Source: Nesterenkonia sp. LB17 (lineage in GTDB: Bacteria > Actinomycetota > Actinomycetes > Actinomycetales > Micrococcaceae). Taken from it: 64,000 bases of DNA. The DNA is taken from positions 1 through 64,000 of the forward strand of contig NZ_JAJOYX010000003.1 of assembly GCF_022565915.1 (NCBI RefSeq). Reading direction: 5' to 3'. A program made the position numbers and the translations under genes. Positions 35,708 to 45,182 of this stretch are shown here, in pieces. The stretch's first letter is position 1, and every line of letters starts with the position of its first letter. The notes below the pieces were generated by a model. That model made no database searches and was not told the DNA's origin. It worked only from the letters and a program-made list of their open reading frames with translations.

Positions 35708-36990
35708 TGGGCGGGTCCTTCCACGATGATCTCGGCCACGTCTGCTGCAGCTCGGCGCACACGCTGAAGCCTTGCTCGACGTGCCTCCCAGGTCTCCTGC
35801 GTGGAATGGGTCTGGGTGAGGATGTTCACGTGCCCGATCTTGCGACCCGGGCGGGCCTCTTTGCCGTAGAGGTGAATCTTCGAGCCCTGCGAGCGGCGCA
35901 TCGCCGCGGCGAAGGAGCCGTGCAGGGATCGCTCGCCGGCGGCGGCGCTGCCGAGCAGGTTCTTCATCACGGTGTAGCCGCCGGCGCCGCCCTTGACCTC
36001 GGTGGCGCCGAGCGGAAGGCCCAGCACCGCGCGCAGGTGCTGCTCGAACTGGCTCGTGATGGACCCGTCCATCGTCCAGTGCCCGGAGTTGTGCGGCCGC
36101 ATGGCCAGTTCGTTGATGTAGATGCCGGGGATGATTCCAGCCTCGGGGTCGGCGTCATCCTCACTGATCTCGAAGAGCTCTACTGCGAGCATGCCGGTGA
36201 CCTGGAGCTTCTCCGCGATCGTGCGGGCGATGCGCTCGCACAGGTCCAGATGGGCCTGGCTGGTGTGCGGCGCGGGGGCGATCACCTCGTCGCAGACTCC
36301 GTGGGTCTGGGTGGATTCCACCACCGGGTAGGTCACGGTCTCCCCGGTGGCCGAGCGCGCGACCTGGGCGGAGAGCTCGCGGGTGTAGGGCACCTTCTGC
36401 TCGGCGAGCAGGCCCGCGCCGGATTCGGCGGCGCGGGCGAACCAGTCCTGGGCGTCAGCGGCCTGCTCGGACGAGTCGATCATCCGCACACCCTTGCCGT
36501 CGTAGCCGCCGCGCGGAGTCTTCAGCACCACCGGCCAGCCTGCGTCGGCGCCGAAGCTCAGCAGCTCGTCGACGCTGCGGACCTCGGCCCAGCGCGGGTT
36601 CGGCAGGCCCAGCTGCTCCACGGCGCGGCGCATCGCGAGCTTGTCCTGGGCGTAGATCAGCGCCTCGGGACCGGGATGCATCTCGGCGCCGTTCGCGGTG
36701 AGAGCGTCAAGCACCTCGGCAGGCACGTGCTCATGATCGAAGGTGATCACGTCTAGGCCGGCCGCGAACGCCGTCACGTCTGCGGGGGCGGTGTAGTCCC
36801 CCAACGTGGTGTGCGGGATGACCTGCGCGGCCGAGGAGTCGGCCGAGCCGGCGAGCAGATGCAGCTCGATGCCCAGCTCGACGGCGGCGGGGGCCATCAT
36901 GCGGGCCAGCTGGCCGTCGCCGATGACCCCGATCCTCGGGGTGCCGGCGGGGCCGCTGGGCGGGGCTGGGTTGCTGTCCTGTCGCGTCAC
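35704..36990 (-). CDS. purK: N5-carboxyaminoimidazole ribonucleotide synthase
   Basis: The 428-residue ATP-grasp enzyme makes N5-CAIR from AIR, bicarbonate and ATP. It begins [18 protein letters not shown] and has the ATP-grasp signatures [15 protein letters not shown] (about residues 150-165) and [19 protein letters not shown] near the C-terminal third. PurE, which uses its product, is encoded next with a 4-bp overlap. GTG 36990 is preferred: CATAAT lies 8 nt upstream, as for a leaderless mRNA; TTG 36999 is an alternative. Confidence 0.95.
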   Translation of the reverse strand: MTRQDSNPAPPSGPAGTPRIGVIGDGQLARMMAPAAVELGIELHLLAGSADSSAAQVIPHTTLGDYTAPADVTAFAAGLDVITFDHEHVPAEVLDALTANGAEMHPGPEALIYAQDKLAMRRAVEQLGLPNPRWAEVRSVDELLSFGADAGWPVVLKTPRGGYDGKGVRMIDSSEQAADAQDWFARAAESGAGLLAEQKVPYTRELSAQVARSATGETVTYPVVESTQTHGVCDEVIAPAPHTSQAHLDLCERIARTIAEKLQVTGMLAVELFEISEDDADPEAGIIPGIYINELAMRPHNSGHWTMDGSITSQFEQHLRAVLGLPLGATEVKGGAGGYTVMKNLLGSAAAGERSLHGSFAAAMRRSQGSKIHLYGKEARPGRKIGHVNILTQTHSTQETWEARRARLQRVRRAAADVAEIIVEGPAQ

Positions 36991-37166
36991 AGTCCCCAAT
37001 TATGCGCCATGACCTCTGCTCGCCCGCACAGGGAAACACCCCCGGGTGGAGCAGACCGCACCGGACAGCTGGCCGCAGGGACGATCTCCAGGTCACTCGG
37101 CGGATATGCAGGTTGCGACCCTAGCCTGGTGCCCACGTGTCGGCGCGGCGGAGGGACGGGACAACA

Positions 37167-38579
37167 ATGGGACGCTTTGTAGTGACCTTTGACACCTCAG
37201 ATTCAGAAGTGCTGGAACGGGACGCTCCCGGGCTGCTCAGCGCCCAGGGCTTCTCCACCGACATCTATTTCCCTCGACTCGGCGTCGGCGTGGTCGACGG
37301 CGAGTCCGGTGACCTCGAGGCGTTCAGCGGTCGATGTCGTGAACGTCGAGCGCCGATGAGCTACAGCCGGGAGCTGACCTACTACGCGATCGGGGCGACC
37401 CCCGCCGAGCGCACGACGACAGCCGCAGTCGTCGACACCGCTGCACTGACCTGGGGGTTGCAGGCCATTGAGATCGGCCGCGCCCAAGCGGCGGGGCTCA
37501 CCGGCGCCGGGGTGCGCATCGCGGTGCTGGACACCGGTTTCGACGTCGACCATCCGGACTTCGCCGGCCGCGTGGTGACGGCAGAGTCCTTCATCGCCGG
37601 GGAGGGTCCGGAGGACGTCCACGGTCATGGCACGCATTGCGTGGGCACCGCCTGCGGACCCTGGGCTCCCCCGTCCGGTCGAGGCTTCGGCGTGGCCCCC
37701 GGGGTCGAGATCTTCTCGGCGAAGGTGCTCGGTGCGGACGGATCCGGCTCAGACGCCTCGATCCTCGCTGGGATCGATTGGGCGCTGGCGAACAACTGCC
37801 AGATCATCTCGATGTCACTGGGCGCCGATGTGCGCGAGGTCCATCCTCCGTATGTGACCGCTGGTCGGCGGGCGCTGGAGCGGGGTTCGGTGCTGGTAGC
37901 CGCGGCGGGCAACAACGCCGGACGAAGCGCAGGAAACCCCGGCTTCGTGGGGGCGCCGGCGAACAGCCCCTACGTCATGGCGGTGGCCGCGCTGGACACC
38001 GGGCTGCACGTGGCGGACTTCTCAGCCCGCTCCCTGCCGCACGATGGTGGGCAGGTCGACATCGCCGCCCCCGGGGTGGACGTCTACTCGTCCTGGCCGC
38101 GTCCCGAGCACCACCGCAGCATCAGCGGCACCTCCATGGCAGCCCCACACGTCTCCGGCATCGCCGCCCTGCTCTCGGCCTCCACCGGGCTGCGCGGCCA
38201 GGCGCTGTGGGATGAGCTGATCCGCACCGCGCGTCCCCTGGCAGGCGCTGAGCGTGAGGATGTCGGGGCGGGATTGGCTGCGATCCCAGCGGCCGAAAGG
38301 ACAGTGACCATGCCGGAGCAGCAGTGGATCATCACCGTGGACGAGGAGCATCTGGACGCGATCGACGAGGTCGTCGCTGACTTGGAATCGGCTGGGCTCG
38401 TGGTGGACCGGGTGCTGCGCAGCCTGGGGCAGATCACCGGACGCACGGAGGCGACCCCGGGGATGCAGGCGCAGGCCGCGGGTGAGGAGCCGAAGGGCTT
38501 CTCCGCGGTGGCCGGGGTGGCCTCGGCCGACGGCGGTCAGCGGCACCATATCGCCCCGCCCGACGCCGAGATCCAGTAG
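37167..38579 (+). CDS. Subtilisin-like S8 serine peptidase with C-terminal inhibitor-like module
   Basis: The 470-residue protein lacks a signal peptide, so it is probably cytosolic. A ~90-residue N-terminal region with an I9-like look (GRFVVTFDTSDSEVLERDAPGLLSAQ) precedes a subtilase domain (about 100-380) with Asp in IAVLDTGFDVDHPDF, His in HGHGTHCVGT and Ser in SGTSMAAPHVSGIAAL. The last ~90 residues (WIITVDEEHLDAIDEVVADL... ending APPDAEIQ) resemble small proteins encoded beside S8 peptidases elsewhere, often misnamed ketohydroxyglutarate aldolase and ending PPPDSxIQ. Here that module is fused. ATG 37167 follows a purine-rich GGAGGGACGGGA stretch. Confidence 0.88.
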   Translation: MGRFVVTFDTSDSEVLERDAPGLLSAQGFSTDIYFPRLGVGVVDGESGDLEAFSGRCRERRAPMSYSRELTYYAIGATPAERTTTAAVVDTAALTWGLQAIEIGRAQAAGLTGAGVRIAVLDTGFDVDHPDFAGRVVTAESFIAGEGPEDVHGHGTHCVGTACGPWAPPSGRGFGVAPGVEIFSAKVLGADGSGSDASILAGIDWALANNCQIISMSLGADVREVHPPYVTAGRRALERGSVLVAAAGNNAGRSAGNPGFVGAPANSPYVMAVAALDTGLHVADFSARSLPHDGGQVDIAAPGVDVYSSWPRPEHHRSISGTSMAAPHVSGIAALLSASTGLRGQALWDELIRTARPLAGAEREDVGAGLAAIPAAERTVTMPEQQWIITVDEEHLDAIDEVVADLESAGLVVDRVLRSLGQITGRTEATPGMQAQAAGEEPKGFSAVAGVASADGGQRHHIAPPDAEIQ

Positions 38580-38621
38580 CGCCGGATGCGTGGGACGGAG
38601 GTCCCTGATACATGGAAGCAG

Positions 38622-38921
38622 CTACGGCAGCGGGGATCCGACCACGTCGAACTGGTATCCGTCCATGGCACCCGAGAGCAGGGGCATGGCCTCGGCGATG
38701 AGTGCACGGACGCTCGGCAGCTGGAGCGAGTCCTGGTGGGCCTCCGCGGAGGTCCAGAGTTCGCTGACGAAGACCGTCTCGGGGTGCTCGTCGCTGATGC
38801 CGACCTCGTAGAGAAGACATCCGGCCTGTTCCAGGTCTGGATTATGGCGGGTCAATATGGAGACGACTCGGTCCCGGGCGCCTGGCACAACTCCCAGCGT
38901 TCCCACATTCGCGAAAGCCAT
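38622..38921 (-). CDS. Antibiotic biosynthesis monooxygenase (ABM) domain protein
   Basis: This 99-residue protein matches the dimeric alpha+beta-barrel ABM family. It starts MAFANVGTLGVVPGARDRVV and includes the conserved GCLLYEVGISDEHPETVFVSELW and SAEAHQDSL segments with the family His. Members include quinol monooxygenases and heme-degrading enzymes, as well as proteins with no known activity. ATG 38921 is preferred over an 84-codon upstream extension that is unlike the family. TATCTT lies 11 nt before the start and no clear ribosome site is present. Confidence 0.83.
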   Translation of the reverse strand: MAFANVGTLGVVPGARDRVVSILTRHNPDLEQAGCLLYEVGISDEHPETVFVSELWTSAEAHQDSLQLPSVRALIAEAMPLLSGAMDGYQFDVVGSPLP

Positions 38922-38971
38922 GACACCACAATAAGATAGGCCGCGTGGCCCTGTCAGCCCCTCGTGAGGAG

Positions 38972-39841
38972 TCACCCAGAAGCTGCGAAGCGGTCGGCGA
39001 GCTGCGCGCCGATGGAGTCGACGTCGATCCTCGCCCCAGTCCCGGCCCTCGCCACCTGCTTGACGCGTCTGGGCCAGAGCACATGAACTCCCCGGGTGCG
39101 TGGATGCCCACCCAGGGGCCATTCGGCGCGGTAGAAGCACAGCATTCCCGAGACTGGGACGTTCGGCGCACAACCACGCACCAGGTCCACCTGCTTGAGC
39201 ACCTGATCCACCAGGGATGTGCAGTCCCGCCCGCGCACGGTGAGCTTCTCCACCCTCGAGGTCAGCAGTCCTCCGCTCCGCCGGAGTTCCACCCTGCCCG
39301 TGTACTTCTTGGTGTCGATCACCCAGACTCCGCTGGGCACAATCAGGATGTGGTCGATATTGGCGCGGGACCCTGGGATCTTCCGATCATGCAGCACCAG
39401 GCCGCCCAGCTCGAGAGCCACCCTGTCCAGGCGGGACCCGACCCGACGCTCTCCCTCCGCGCCGATCGCCCAGGCGGTGGTGCTCTGCTTCTCCTGGCTC
39501 AGCGCGATGGCGACGCCGCCGAAGCGTCCCCACTTCTGCCGGATCCGCACATCATCCTTGGCCCTTCGGCGGTCATACTCCCGCTGCGCACCCGCCCCGG
39601 CGCGCCCTCGGCCCCCAACCGGAGGGACCTCAGATTCAGCCAGAGGTGGTGACATGTCTGTGTGCGTTGCGGGGGAACAGCGCATGCAGAGCACCTTCCT
39701 GCGGCGGTCGGAGTAGAGAGCCTCGGTCCCTTGCTGGAGCGGTACTGCGCAGACGCAGCAAACTCCTGCATAGCGAAGCCGCAGTCGCCTGAGGTCCTCG
39801 GCATTCTCCGCTGTCATCCATCCCCCGATGTCGTCTGTCAC
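38972..39841 (-). CDS. NERD domain protein with N-terminal zinc ribbon
   Basis: The 289-residue protein has a putative zinc ribbon near residues 25-55 (VCCVCAVP and CMRC pairs) and a NERD (nuclease-related) domain at about 125-250. The NERD core NIDHILIVPSGVWVIDTKKYTG carries the Asp and Lys of the restriction-endonuclease-like fold. Such proteins are presumed DNA-processing nucleases; substrates are unknown. The first codon is GTG; an ATG eight codons later (39817) preceded by GGGGGA is equally possible. It is not in an evident defence island. Confidence 0.82.
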   Translation of the reverse strand: MTDDIGGWMTAENAEDLRRLRLRYAGVCCVCAVPLQQGTEALYSDRRRKVLCMRCSPATHTDMSPPLAESEVPPVGGRGRAGAGAQREYDRRRAKDDVRIRQKWGRFGGVAIALSQEKQSTTAWAIGAEGERRVGSRLDRVALELGGLVLHDRKIPGSRANIDHILIVPSGVWVIDTKKYTGRVELRRSGGLLTSRVEKLTVRGRDCTSLVDQVLKQVDLVRGCAPNVPVSGMLCFYRAEWPLGGHPRTRGVHVLWPRRVKQVARAGTGARIDVDSIGAQLADRFAASG

Positions 39842-39970
39842 CGCTGAAATCCATCACTCACGGGCATCACGTTTAAATCGCCGTCGCCCGCGGACAGCTC
39901 AGACCACAGAGACGACGAACGCATCAGCTGTCCCGCGCGATCTCCTGATAGCTCCGCGCGTGCCGGTGCA

Positions 39971-41035
39971 TCACTGCCTGGTGTAGGACTCCCATTTGCG
40001 AGCCTGGTGCTCAGCGTCGATGACCCGGACCGTGCCGGACTTCGAACGCATCACGATGGACTGAGTGGTGACCTTGTCTCCCTGGTACCGGACGCCGCGC
40101 AGCAGATCGCCGTCGGTGATGCCGGTGGCGGCGAAGTAGCAGTTGTCGCCGGTGACCAGTTCGTTGGTGGTGAGCACCCTGCTGACGTCGTGGCCGGCGT
40201 CGAGCGCCTTCTGCGCCTCCTCGTCGTCGATCGGAGCCAGGCGACCCTGGATCACACCGCCGACGGCCTTGATGGCGCAGGCGGTGATGATGCCCTCAGG
40301 TGTGCCGCCCACTCCCATGAGCACGTCTATGCCGGAGCCTTCGCGGGCCGCGGCGATGCCTCCGGCCACGTCACCGTCCATGATGAAACGGGTGCGAGCT
40401 CCGGCTTCGCGGATCTCCTCGACCAGCTTGGAGTGGCGCGGGCGGTCGAGCACGCAGACGTTGAGCTGACTGATCCGCTTGTTCTTGGCCTTGGCGATCA
40501 GGTGCAGGTTCTGCTTCACGGGCAGGCGCAGGTCCACCATGTCGGCGGCCTCGGGTCCGGTGATCAGCTTGTCCATGTAGAACACCGCCGATGGATCGAA
40601 CATCGTGCCGCGCTCGGCCACGGCCAGCACTGCCAGCGCGTTGTTGTAGCCCAGCGCGGTGAGCCGGGTGCCGTCGATCGGGTCCACGGCCACGTCGGCC
40701 TCCGGTCCGCTGCCGTTGCCGACCCGCTCCCCGTTGAAGAGCATCGGGGCTTCATCCTTCTCCCCCTCGCCGATGACCACGATCCCGTTGAGGTTCACGG
40801 TGTCCAGCAGGGAGCGCATGGCATCCACTGCGGCACCATCGGCGGTGAGCTTGTCACCCATGCCCACCCAGGCGCCGCCGGCGATGGCCGCGGCCTCGGT
40901 GACCCGGACCAGCTCCATTGCGAGGTGGCGGTCAGGCTCGGAGTCTCCGACGGCCAGGCGCGCTGAAAGGTGGGAGAAGTCCTGGGTGGAGCCGTCGTCG
41001 GAGCGTTTGCCGCCGGGCTGCGAAGAATCGTTCAT
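39971..41035 (-). CDS. glpX: Class II fructose-1,6-bisphosphatase
   Basis: This 354-residue enzyme belongs to the GlpX class of metal-dependent phosphatases for gluconeogenesis. Signature segments are [30 protein letters not shown], the metal site DPIDGTRL, and [18 protein letters not shown]. It is the usual FBPase of actinobacteria. AAGGTGG lies about 10 nt before the ATG. It is divergent from the DUF4245 gene, a conserved pairing in actinobacteria. Confidence 0.96.
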   Translation of the reverse strand: MNDSSQPGGKRSDDGSTQDFSHLSARLAVGDSEPDRHLAMELVRVTEAAAIAGGAWVGMGDKLTADGAAVDAMRSLLDTVNLNGIVVIGEGEKDEAPMLFNGERVGNGSGPEADVAVDPIDGTRLTALGYNNALAVLAVAERGTMFDPSAVFYMDKLITGPEAADMVDLRLPVKQNLHLIAKAKNKRISQLNVCVLDRPRHSKLVEEIREAGARTRFIMDGDVAGGIAAAREGSGIDVLMGVGGTPEGIITACAIKAVGGVIQGRLAPIDDEEAQKALDAGHDVSRVLTTNELVTGDNCYFAATGITDGDLLRGVRYQGDKVTTQSIVMRSKSGTVRVIDAEHQARKWESYTRQ

Positions 41036-41169
41036 GGGCTTGGGCCACCTTGTCGTCTCGGCTTCTGACCGGCCTCGTCGCCGGCCCTGCCGCCATCATA
41101 GCCGTGAGCGCCGACACGGCACCGAGTCACGGGCCCGGGCATGTCTGCCGGCGGTGACACAATGGAGGA

Positions 41170-41808
41170 GTGACCGAGCCAGAAGAGACCCCCACCCCGC
41201 AGCTGACGCAGTCCCAGGCGAAGCGTCTGCGCCAGCCCCTCATCGGCGTCGTGATCACGGTGGCGATCACCATGCTGGCACTGTTCGCCGTGATGGGGCT
41301 GAGACCAGAACGCGATGTCGCCTTCACCCCTGACGTCGACGTGGAAGAGGCTGCCGGCTGGACCAGCGACGTGGCCGGCTACACCGCCATCGTCCCGGAT
41401 GTGCCCGAGGGGTGGACGGCGAACTATGCCCGGTGGGAGAACCGCGCAGAGCTCGGGGTCACTGCCTGGGAGGTCGGGTACTCCGTCGACGAGCAGAGCT
41501 TCCTGAGCTTCGCGCAGACCGACGAGCCCAACCCCGCATGGGTCAACGATGCGACGCGGCAGATCGGGGCCACCGGGGAGGAGACCGTCGATGGGCTGAC
41601 CCTCGAGGTCCGCGAGAACGACGAGTGGAAGTACTACGTCCTGGAGGCCGAGGCGAACACGGTCGACGGCACGGCGATCGTGTTCGGCGGGGAGGCCACG
41701 GCAGAGCAGTTCGACATCTTCCGCAGAGCGGTCACCGAATCGATCGATGTTGAGGTAGAACATGTTGAGGTAGAAACAGGGGAAGACAACGGAGGTTCCA
41801 CAGGATGA
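41170..41808 (+). CDS. DUF4245 family membrane-anchored protein
   Basis: The 212-residue protein has one N-terminal hydrophobic segment (PLIGVVITVAITMLALFAVM, about residues 22-42) and an extracytoplasmic domain of the DUF4245 type (GWTANYARWE, WEVGYSVDEQSFLSFAQTD). Function unknown; the family is commonly encoded next to glpX. The GTG start has CACAAT 6 nt upstream and may be leaderless. The C-terminal codons contain a direct 12-bp repeat (GTTGAGGTAGAA twice, 41749-41774) with codons rare in this region. The stop overlaps the carbonic anhydrase start by 4 bp. Confidence 0.85.
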   Translation: MTEPEETPTPQLTQSQAKRLRQPLIGVVITVAITMLALFAVMGLRPERDVAFTPDVDVEEAAGWTSDVAGYTAIVPDVPEGWTANYARWENRAELGVTAWEVGYSVDEQSFLSFAQTDEPNPAWVNDATRQIGATGEETVDGLTLEVRENDEWKYYVLEAEANTVDGTAIVFGGEATAEQFDIFRRAVTESIDVEVEHVEVETGEDNGGSTG

Positions 41809-42434
41809 CCGCATCGACCACGCCCGCGCAGCCGCTTCCCGCGGAGGTCTGGGAACTGCTCAAAGCCGGCAACGAACGCTTCGTCTCGGGTGAATCGAAG
41901 CACCCCAACCAGAATGCCGCCCGCCGATCCTCGCTGACCGAGTCCCAGCATCCGATGGCGACGATCTTCGGCTGCTCGGACTCCCGCCTGGCCGCGGAGA
42001 TCATCTTCGACGTCGGCCTCGGTGACGTCTTCGTGGTCCGCACCGCCGGGCAGGTCACCGACGACGCGGTGCTCGGCTCTCTGGAGTTCAGCGTCGCCGA
42101 GCTGAAGGTCCCGCTGATCGTGGTCCTCGGCCACGACTCCTGCGGCGCCGTCTCGGCTGCGCTGCAGGCCACCGAGTCCGGAGTCACCCCCACCGGCTTC
42201 GTGCGCAGCCTCGTCGAGCGCATCACCCCCTCGGTGCTGGCCGCGCAGCGCGCCGGAATCACCAGCGTCAACGAGACGGTGGAAGAACACGTGAAGCAGA
42301 CCGCCCACCGGATCGTCGATCATTCCCGCGTGCTCCACAACGCCGTCGCGGAGGGCCGCACCGCGGTCATGGGTGTGACCTACCGGCTCTCGGAGGGACG
42401 CGCCGACGTGGTCACCAGCATCGGCGAAGTCTGA
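41805..42434 (+). CDS. Beta-class carbonic anhydrase
   Basis: The 209-residue zinc enzyme interconverts CO2 and bicarbonate. The zinc ligands are in FGCSDSRL (Cys, with the Asp-Arg dyad) and GHDSCGAVSAAL (His and Cys). Its length and motifs fit cytosolic beta-class enzymes. It overlaps the DUF4245 gene by 4 bp, so the two are co-translated. Bicarbonate made here could supply PurK and other carboxylases. Confidence 0.95.
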   Translation: MTASTTPAQPLPAEVWELLKAGNERFVSGESKHPNQNAARRSSLTESQHPMATIFGCSDSRLAAEIIFDVGLGDVFVVRTAGQVTDDAVLGSLEFSVAELKVPLIVVLGHDSCGAVSAALQATESGVTPTGFVRSLVERITPSVLAAQRAGITSVNETVEEHVKQTAHRIVDHSRVLHNAVAEGRTAVMGVTYRLSEGRADVVTSIGEV

Positions 42435-42519
42435 CCCTCAGCTCAGCGGCATTCAGGGGCATCTTCCCCAGATAGTCATGCCCATTCCCTCCTGAGCCCC
42501 TGACGCCTAGGGTGGGACC

Positions 42520-43053
42520 GTGATCGCGTTCATCACCGAGCTGCTGAGTTCCGGGGCGCCGGGCCGGGCCCTGGCGGGTGTGCTGCTGCTGATCGCCGGG
42601 GTCGTGTTCGCGGTCTGTGCCATCGCGCTGAGCTTCAGCGATCTGCGCGAGCACCGGCTTCCAAACCGCATCATCTATCCCTGGGCCGGGCTCGTGATGG
42701 GGCTGCTGCTGCCGACTGCACTGCTGCTGGGCGATCCGCTTGCGGCGCTGCGCGCCCTGGCTGCCGCCCTGACCTGGGGCGGGCTCTTCCTGCTCGTGCG
42801 GCTGATCGCTCCCCCGGCGCTGGGCATGGGGGATGTGAAGCTGGCCGTGGTGCTGGGCCTCTACACCGGGTTCCTCGGCTGGGACACGGTGCTGACCGCC
42901 GTCGTCGTGTCCTTCCTGCTCGGCGGACTGGTCTCAGCAGCGCTGTTGCTCTCCGGGCGCGGCACGGCCAAGACCGCGGTGCCCTTCGGACCCTTCCTGC
43001 TGCTGGGCACCACCATCGCCCTGATGCTCAGCGGCGGCCACTCGCTAGGCTGA
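42520..43053 (+). CDS. A24 family prepilin peptidase
   Basis: This 177-residue membrane protein carries the two catalytic aspartates of type IV prepilin peptidases, in FSDLREHRLPNR (about residue 46) and GMGDVKLAVVLG (about residue 104), within about six hydrophobic segments. It lacks the N-terminal methyltransferase domain of PilD, like TadV or CpaA. No pilin or secretion genes are visible near it, so its substrate lies elsewhere. TAGGGT lies 6 nt before the GTG start, consistent with a leaderless mRNA. Confidence 0.88.
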   Translation: MIAFITELLSSGAPGRALAGVLLLIAGVVFAVCAIALSFSDLREHRLPNRIIYPWAGLVMGLLLPTALLLGDPLAALRALAAALTWGGLFLLVRLIAPPALGMGDVKLAVVLGLYTGFLGWDTVLTAVVVSFLLGGLVSAALLLSGRGTAKTAVPFGPFLLLGTTIALMLSGGHSLG

Positions 43054-43057
43054 GGAC

Positions 43058-43585
43058 ATGCCCACCCCAGACTTCATCAAGGAACTGCGTCAAGACATCG
43101 GCACGAAGGAGCTCTGGATCCCTGCGGCCCGCGGCGTGGTGCTCCGCCGGGGAGCGGTGGGTGGCGAGGCCGCCGCACCCTCCCCTGCCGCACCCTCCAC
43201 CGCCGAGACCGAGGTGCTGCTCGTGCGCCGCGCCGACAACGGTGCGTGGACCGTGACCTCGGGGATCCTCGATCCCGGTGAGGATCCTGCCGTCGGAGCG
43301 GTCCGCGAGGTCGAAGAGGAGACCGGCGTCGTCGCCCGTCCGGTGCGGGTTGCCGGAGTCTTCGCCACCGGGCTGGTGCGCTACCCGAACGGGGACGCCT
43401 GCCGGTACCTGGACACGGTGCTGGAGATGGAGCCCATCTCGGGGCAGGCGCGGGTCAATGATGATGAGTCAGTCGAGGTCGGCTGGTTCCCCGTCTCCGC
43501 GCTGCCAGAGCCGATCAGCGAGGACCAGCGGATGGTCATCGACTGGGCGCTGGACACCGAGGCCCCCGCACGATTCCGCAGCTGA
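43058..43585 (+). CDS. Nudix hydrolase
   Basis: The 175-residue protein has a complete Nudix box (GX5EX7REUXEEXGU), seen as GILDPGEDPAVGAVREVEEETG at about residues 67-88. Family members hydrolyse nucleoside diphosphate derivatives; no specificity motif is evident. The N-terminal region (DFIKELRQDIGTKELWIPAARGVVLR) is typical of actinobacterial ADP-ribose or NTP-type Nudix proteins. TAGGCT lies 6 nt before the ATG, inside the end of the peptidase gene, so it may have its own leaderless promoter; GAGG is also present. Confidence 0.92.
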   Translation: MPTPDFIKELRQDIGTKELWIPAARGVVLRRGAVGGEAAAPSPAAPSTAETEVLLVRRADNGAWTVTSGILDPGEDPAVGAVREVEEETGVVARPVRVAGVFATGLVRYPNGDACRYLDTVLEMEPISGQARVNDDESVEVGWFPVSALPEPISEDQRMVIDWALDTEAPARFRS

Positions 43586-43592
43586 GACCAAA

Positions 43593-43654
43593 CTCCCCGC
43601 TGGTTGAGTTCTCCGGTGGATACGTATGTACCGGAAAACTCAACCAGCGGGGAG
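43593..43654. terminator. Very long hairpin between Nudix and fumC genes
   Basis: The arms (43593-43617 and 43630-43654) match at 24 of 25 positions. They begin CTCCCCGCTGGTTGAGTT and end AACTCAACCAGCGGGGAG, with a 12-nt loop containing ATACGTAT. It stands between convergent genes and can terminate both. Length and symmetry are more like a repeated extragenic palindrome than a plain terminator. Confidence 0.75.
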
Positions 43655-43682
43655 GAGTGGCGTTGCGCGCGCAGAGCTCAGA

Positions 43683-45104
43683 TCAGCCGGGGCGGGTCAT
43701 GCTCATCAGGTCCAAGGAATCATCGAGCTGCGCCTCGGTGAGGTCGCCGCGCTCGATGTAGCCCAGCTCGATCACGGCGTCGCGCACGGTGAGCTTGTTC
43801 TTCACCGCGTGCTTGGCGATCTCGGCGGCCGCCTCGTAGCCGATGTGCTTGTTCAGCGGGGTCACCACCGACGGCGACGCGGCGGCGAGGAACGCGGCGC
43901 GCTCCTCATTGGCGGTCAGGCCCTTGATCATCTTGTCGGCCATCACGTAGCTGGTGTTCTTCAGCAGCCTGATCGACTCCAGCAGGTTCGCGGCCATCAC
44001 CGGGATGCCGACGTTGAGCTCGAAGGCGCCGTTGGTGGAGGACAGCGCGACGGTGGTGTCGTTGCCGATCACCTGGGCGCAGACCTGGATGGCGGACTCG
44101 CAGATCACCGGGTTGACCTTGCCGGGCATGATCGAGGAGCCGGGCTGCAGGTCAGGGATCGCGATCTCGCCGAGGCCGGTGTTCGGGCCCGACCCCATCC
44201 AGCGCAGGTCGTTGTTGATCTTCATCAGGGAATAGGCGATGTTGCGCAGCTGCCCGGAGGCCTCCACCAGCCCGTCCCGGTTGGCCTGGGCCTCGAAGTG
44301 GTCCCGGGCCTCGGTCAGCGGCAGGCCGGTGTCCTTCGCGAGGCTGGCGATGGCCTTCTCGGCGAAGCCCAGCGGGGTGTTGATCCCGGTGCCCACGGCG
44401 GTCCCGCCCAGGGGCACCTCGGCCACGCGCGGCAGGGCCGAGTCGATGCGCTCGACGCCGTAGCGCACCTGTGCGGCGTAGCCGCCGAACTCCTGGCCCA
44501 GGGTCACCGGGGTGGCGTCCATCAGGTGGGTGCGGCCGGACTTCACCACGGAGGCGAACTCTTCTGACTTGGCCTCCAGCGCCTCGGCGAGGTACGCCAG
44601 CGCCGGCTGTAGGTCGTTGACCAGCGCGGAGGTGGCTGCCACATGCACGGAGGTGGGGAAGACGTCGTTGGAGGACTGGGAGGCGTTGACGTGGTCGTTG
44701 GGGTGGACTTCCTTGTCCGAGCCCTTCTCTGCCAGGTAGCGGTTGGCCAGGGTGGCCAGCACCTCGTTGGTGTTCATGTTCGAGGAGGTCCCGGAGCCGG
44801 TCTGGAACACGTCGATCGGGAAGTGCTCGTCGAGGTCTCCGGCCTCGACCAGCTCGGCGGCGTGGACGATCGCCTCGGCGAGCTCGGCGTCGAGCACCCC
44901 GAGCTCCTGGTTCGCCCGAGCGGCGGCCTTCTTCACGCGGGCCAGCGCTTCGATGTGGGCGCGCTCCAAGGTGCGTCCCGAAATCGGGAAGTTCTCCACG
45001 GCGCGTTGGGTCTGCGCGCGATACAGGGCCTGGGCGGGCACCTTCACCTCACCCATGGTGTCGCGCTCGATACGGTATTCGGTCTCAGCAGTGTTCTCGG
45101 TCAT
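43683..45104 (-). CDS. fumC: Class II fumarate hydratase
   Basis: The 473-residue TCA-cycle enzyme converts fumarate to malate without an iron-sulfur cluster. Motifs are [43 protein letters not shown] with the catalytic His, and the signature [11 protein letters not shown] with the loop Ser. TAGACT lies 6 nt before the ATG and no ribosome site is seen, so the mRNA is probably leaderless. The gene ends opposite the Nudix gene across a long hairpin. Confidence 0.96.
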   Translation of the reverse strand: MTENTAETEYRIERDTMGEVKVPAQALYRAQTQRAVENFPISGRTLERAHIEALARVKKAAARANQELGVLDAELAEAIVHAAELVEAGDLDEHFPIDVFQTGSGTSSNMNTNEVLATLANRYLAEKGSDKEVHPNDHVNASQSSNDVFPTSVHVAATSALVNDLQPALAYLAEALEAKSEEFASVVKSGRTHLMDATPVTLGQEFGGYAAQVRYGVERIDSALPRVAEVPLGGTAVGTGINTPLGFAEKAIASLAKDTGLPLTEARDHFEAQANRDGLVEASGQLRNIAYSLMKINNDLRWMGSGPNTGLGEIAIPDLQPGSSIMPGKVNPVICESAIQVCAQVIGNDTTVALSSTNGAFELNVGIPVMAANLLESIRLLKNTSYVMADKMIKGLTANEERAAFLAAASPSVVTPLNKHIGYEAAAEIAKHAVKNKLTVRDAVIELGYIERGDLTEAQLDDSLDLMSMTRPG

Positions 45105-45182
45105 AGGTTCAGTCTAGTAACCGATCTCCGGGGACTGAGACTGTGACGCGCAGCCAGCGGGCTCAAGATGAGCCGGCGGAGA

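Noticed and set aside
38972-39841. NERD protein as part of a defence island
   Set aside because: Neighbours (glpX, an ABM protein and an S8 peptidase) give no restriction, toxin or other defence module; context is insufficient.
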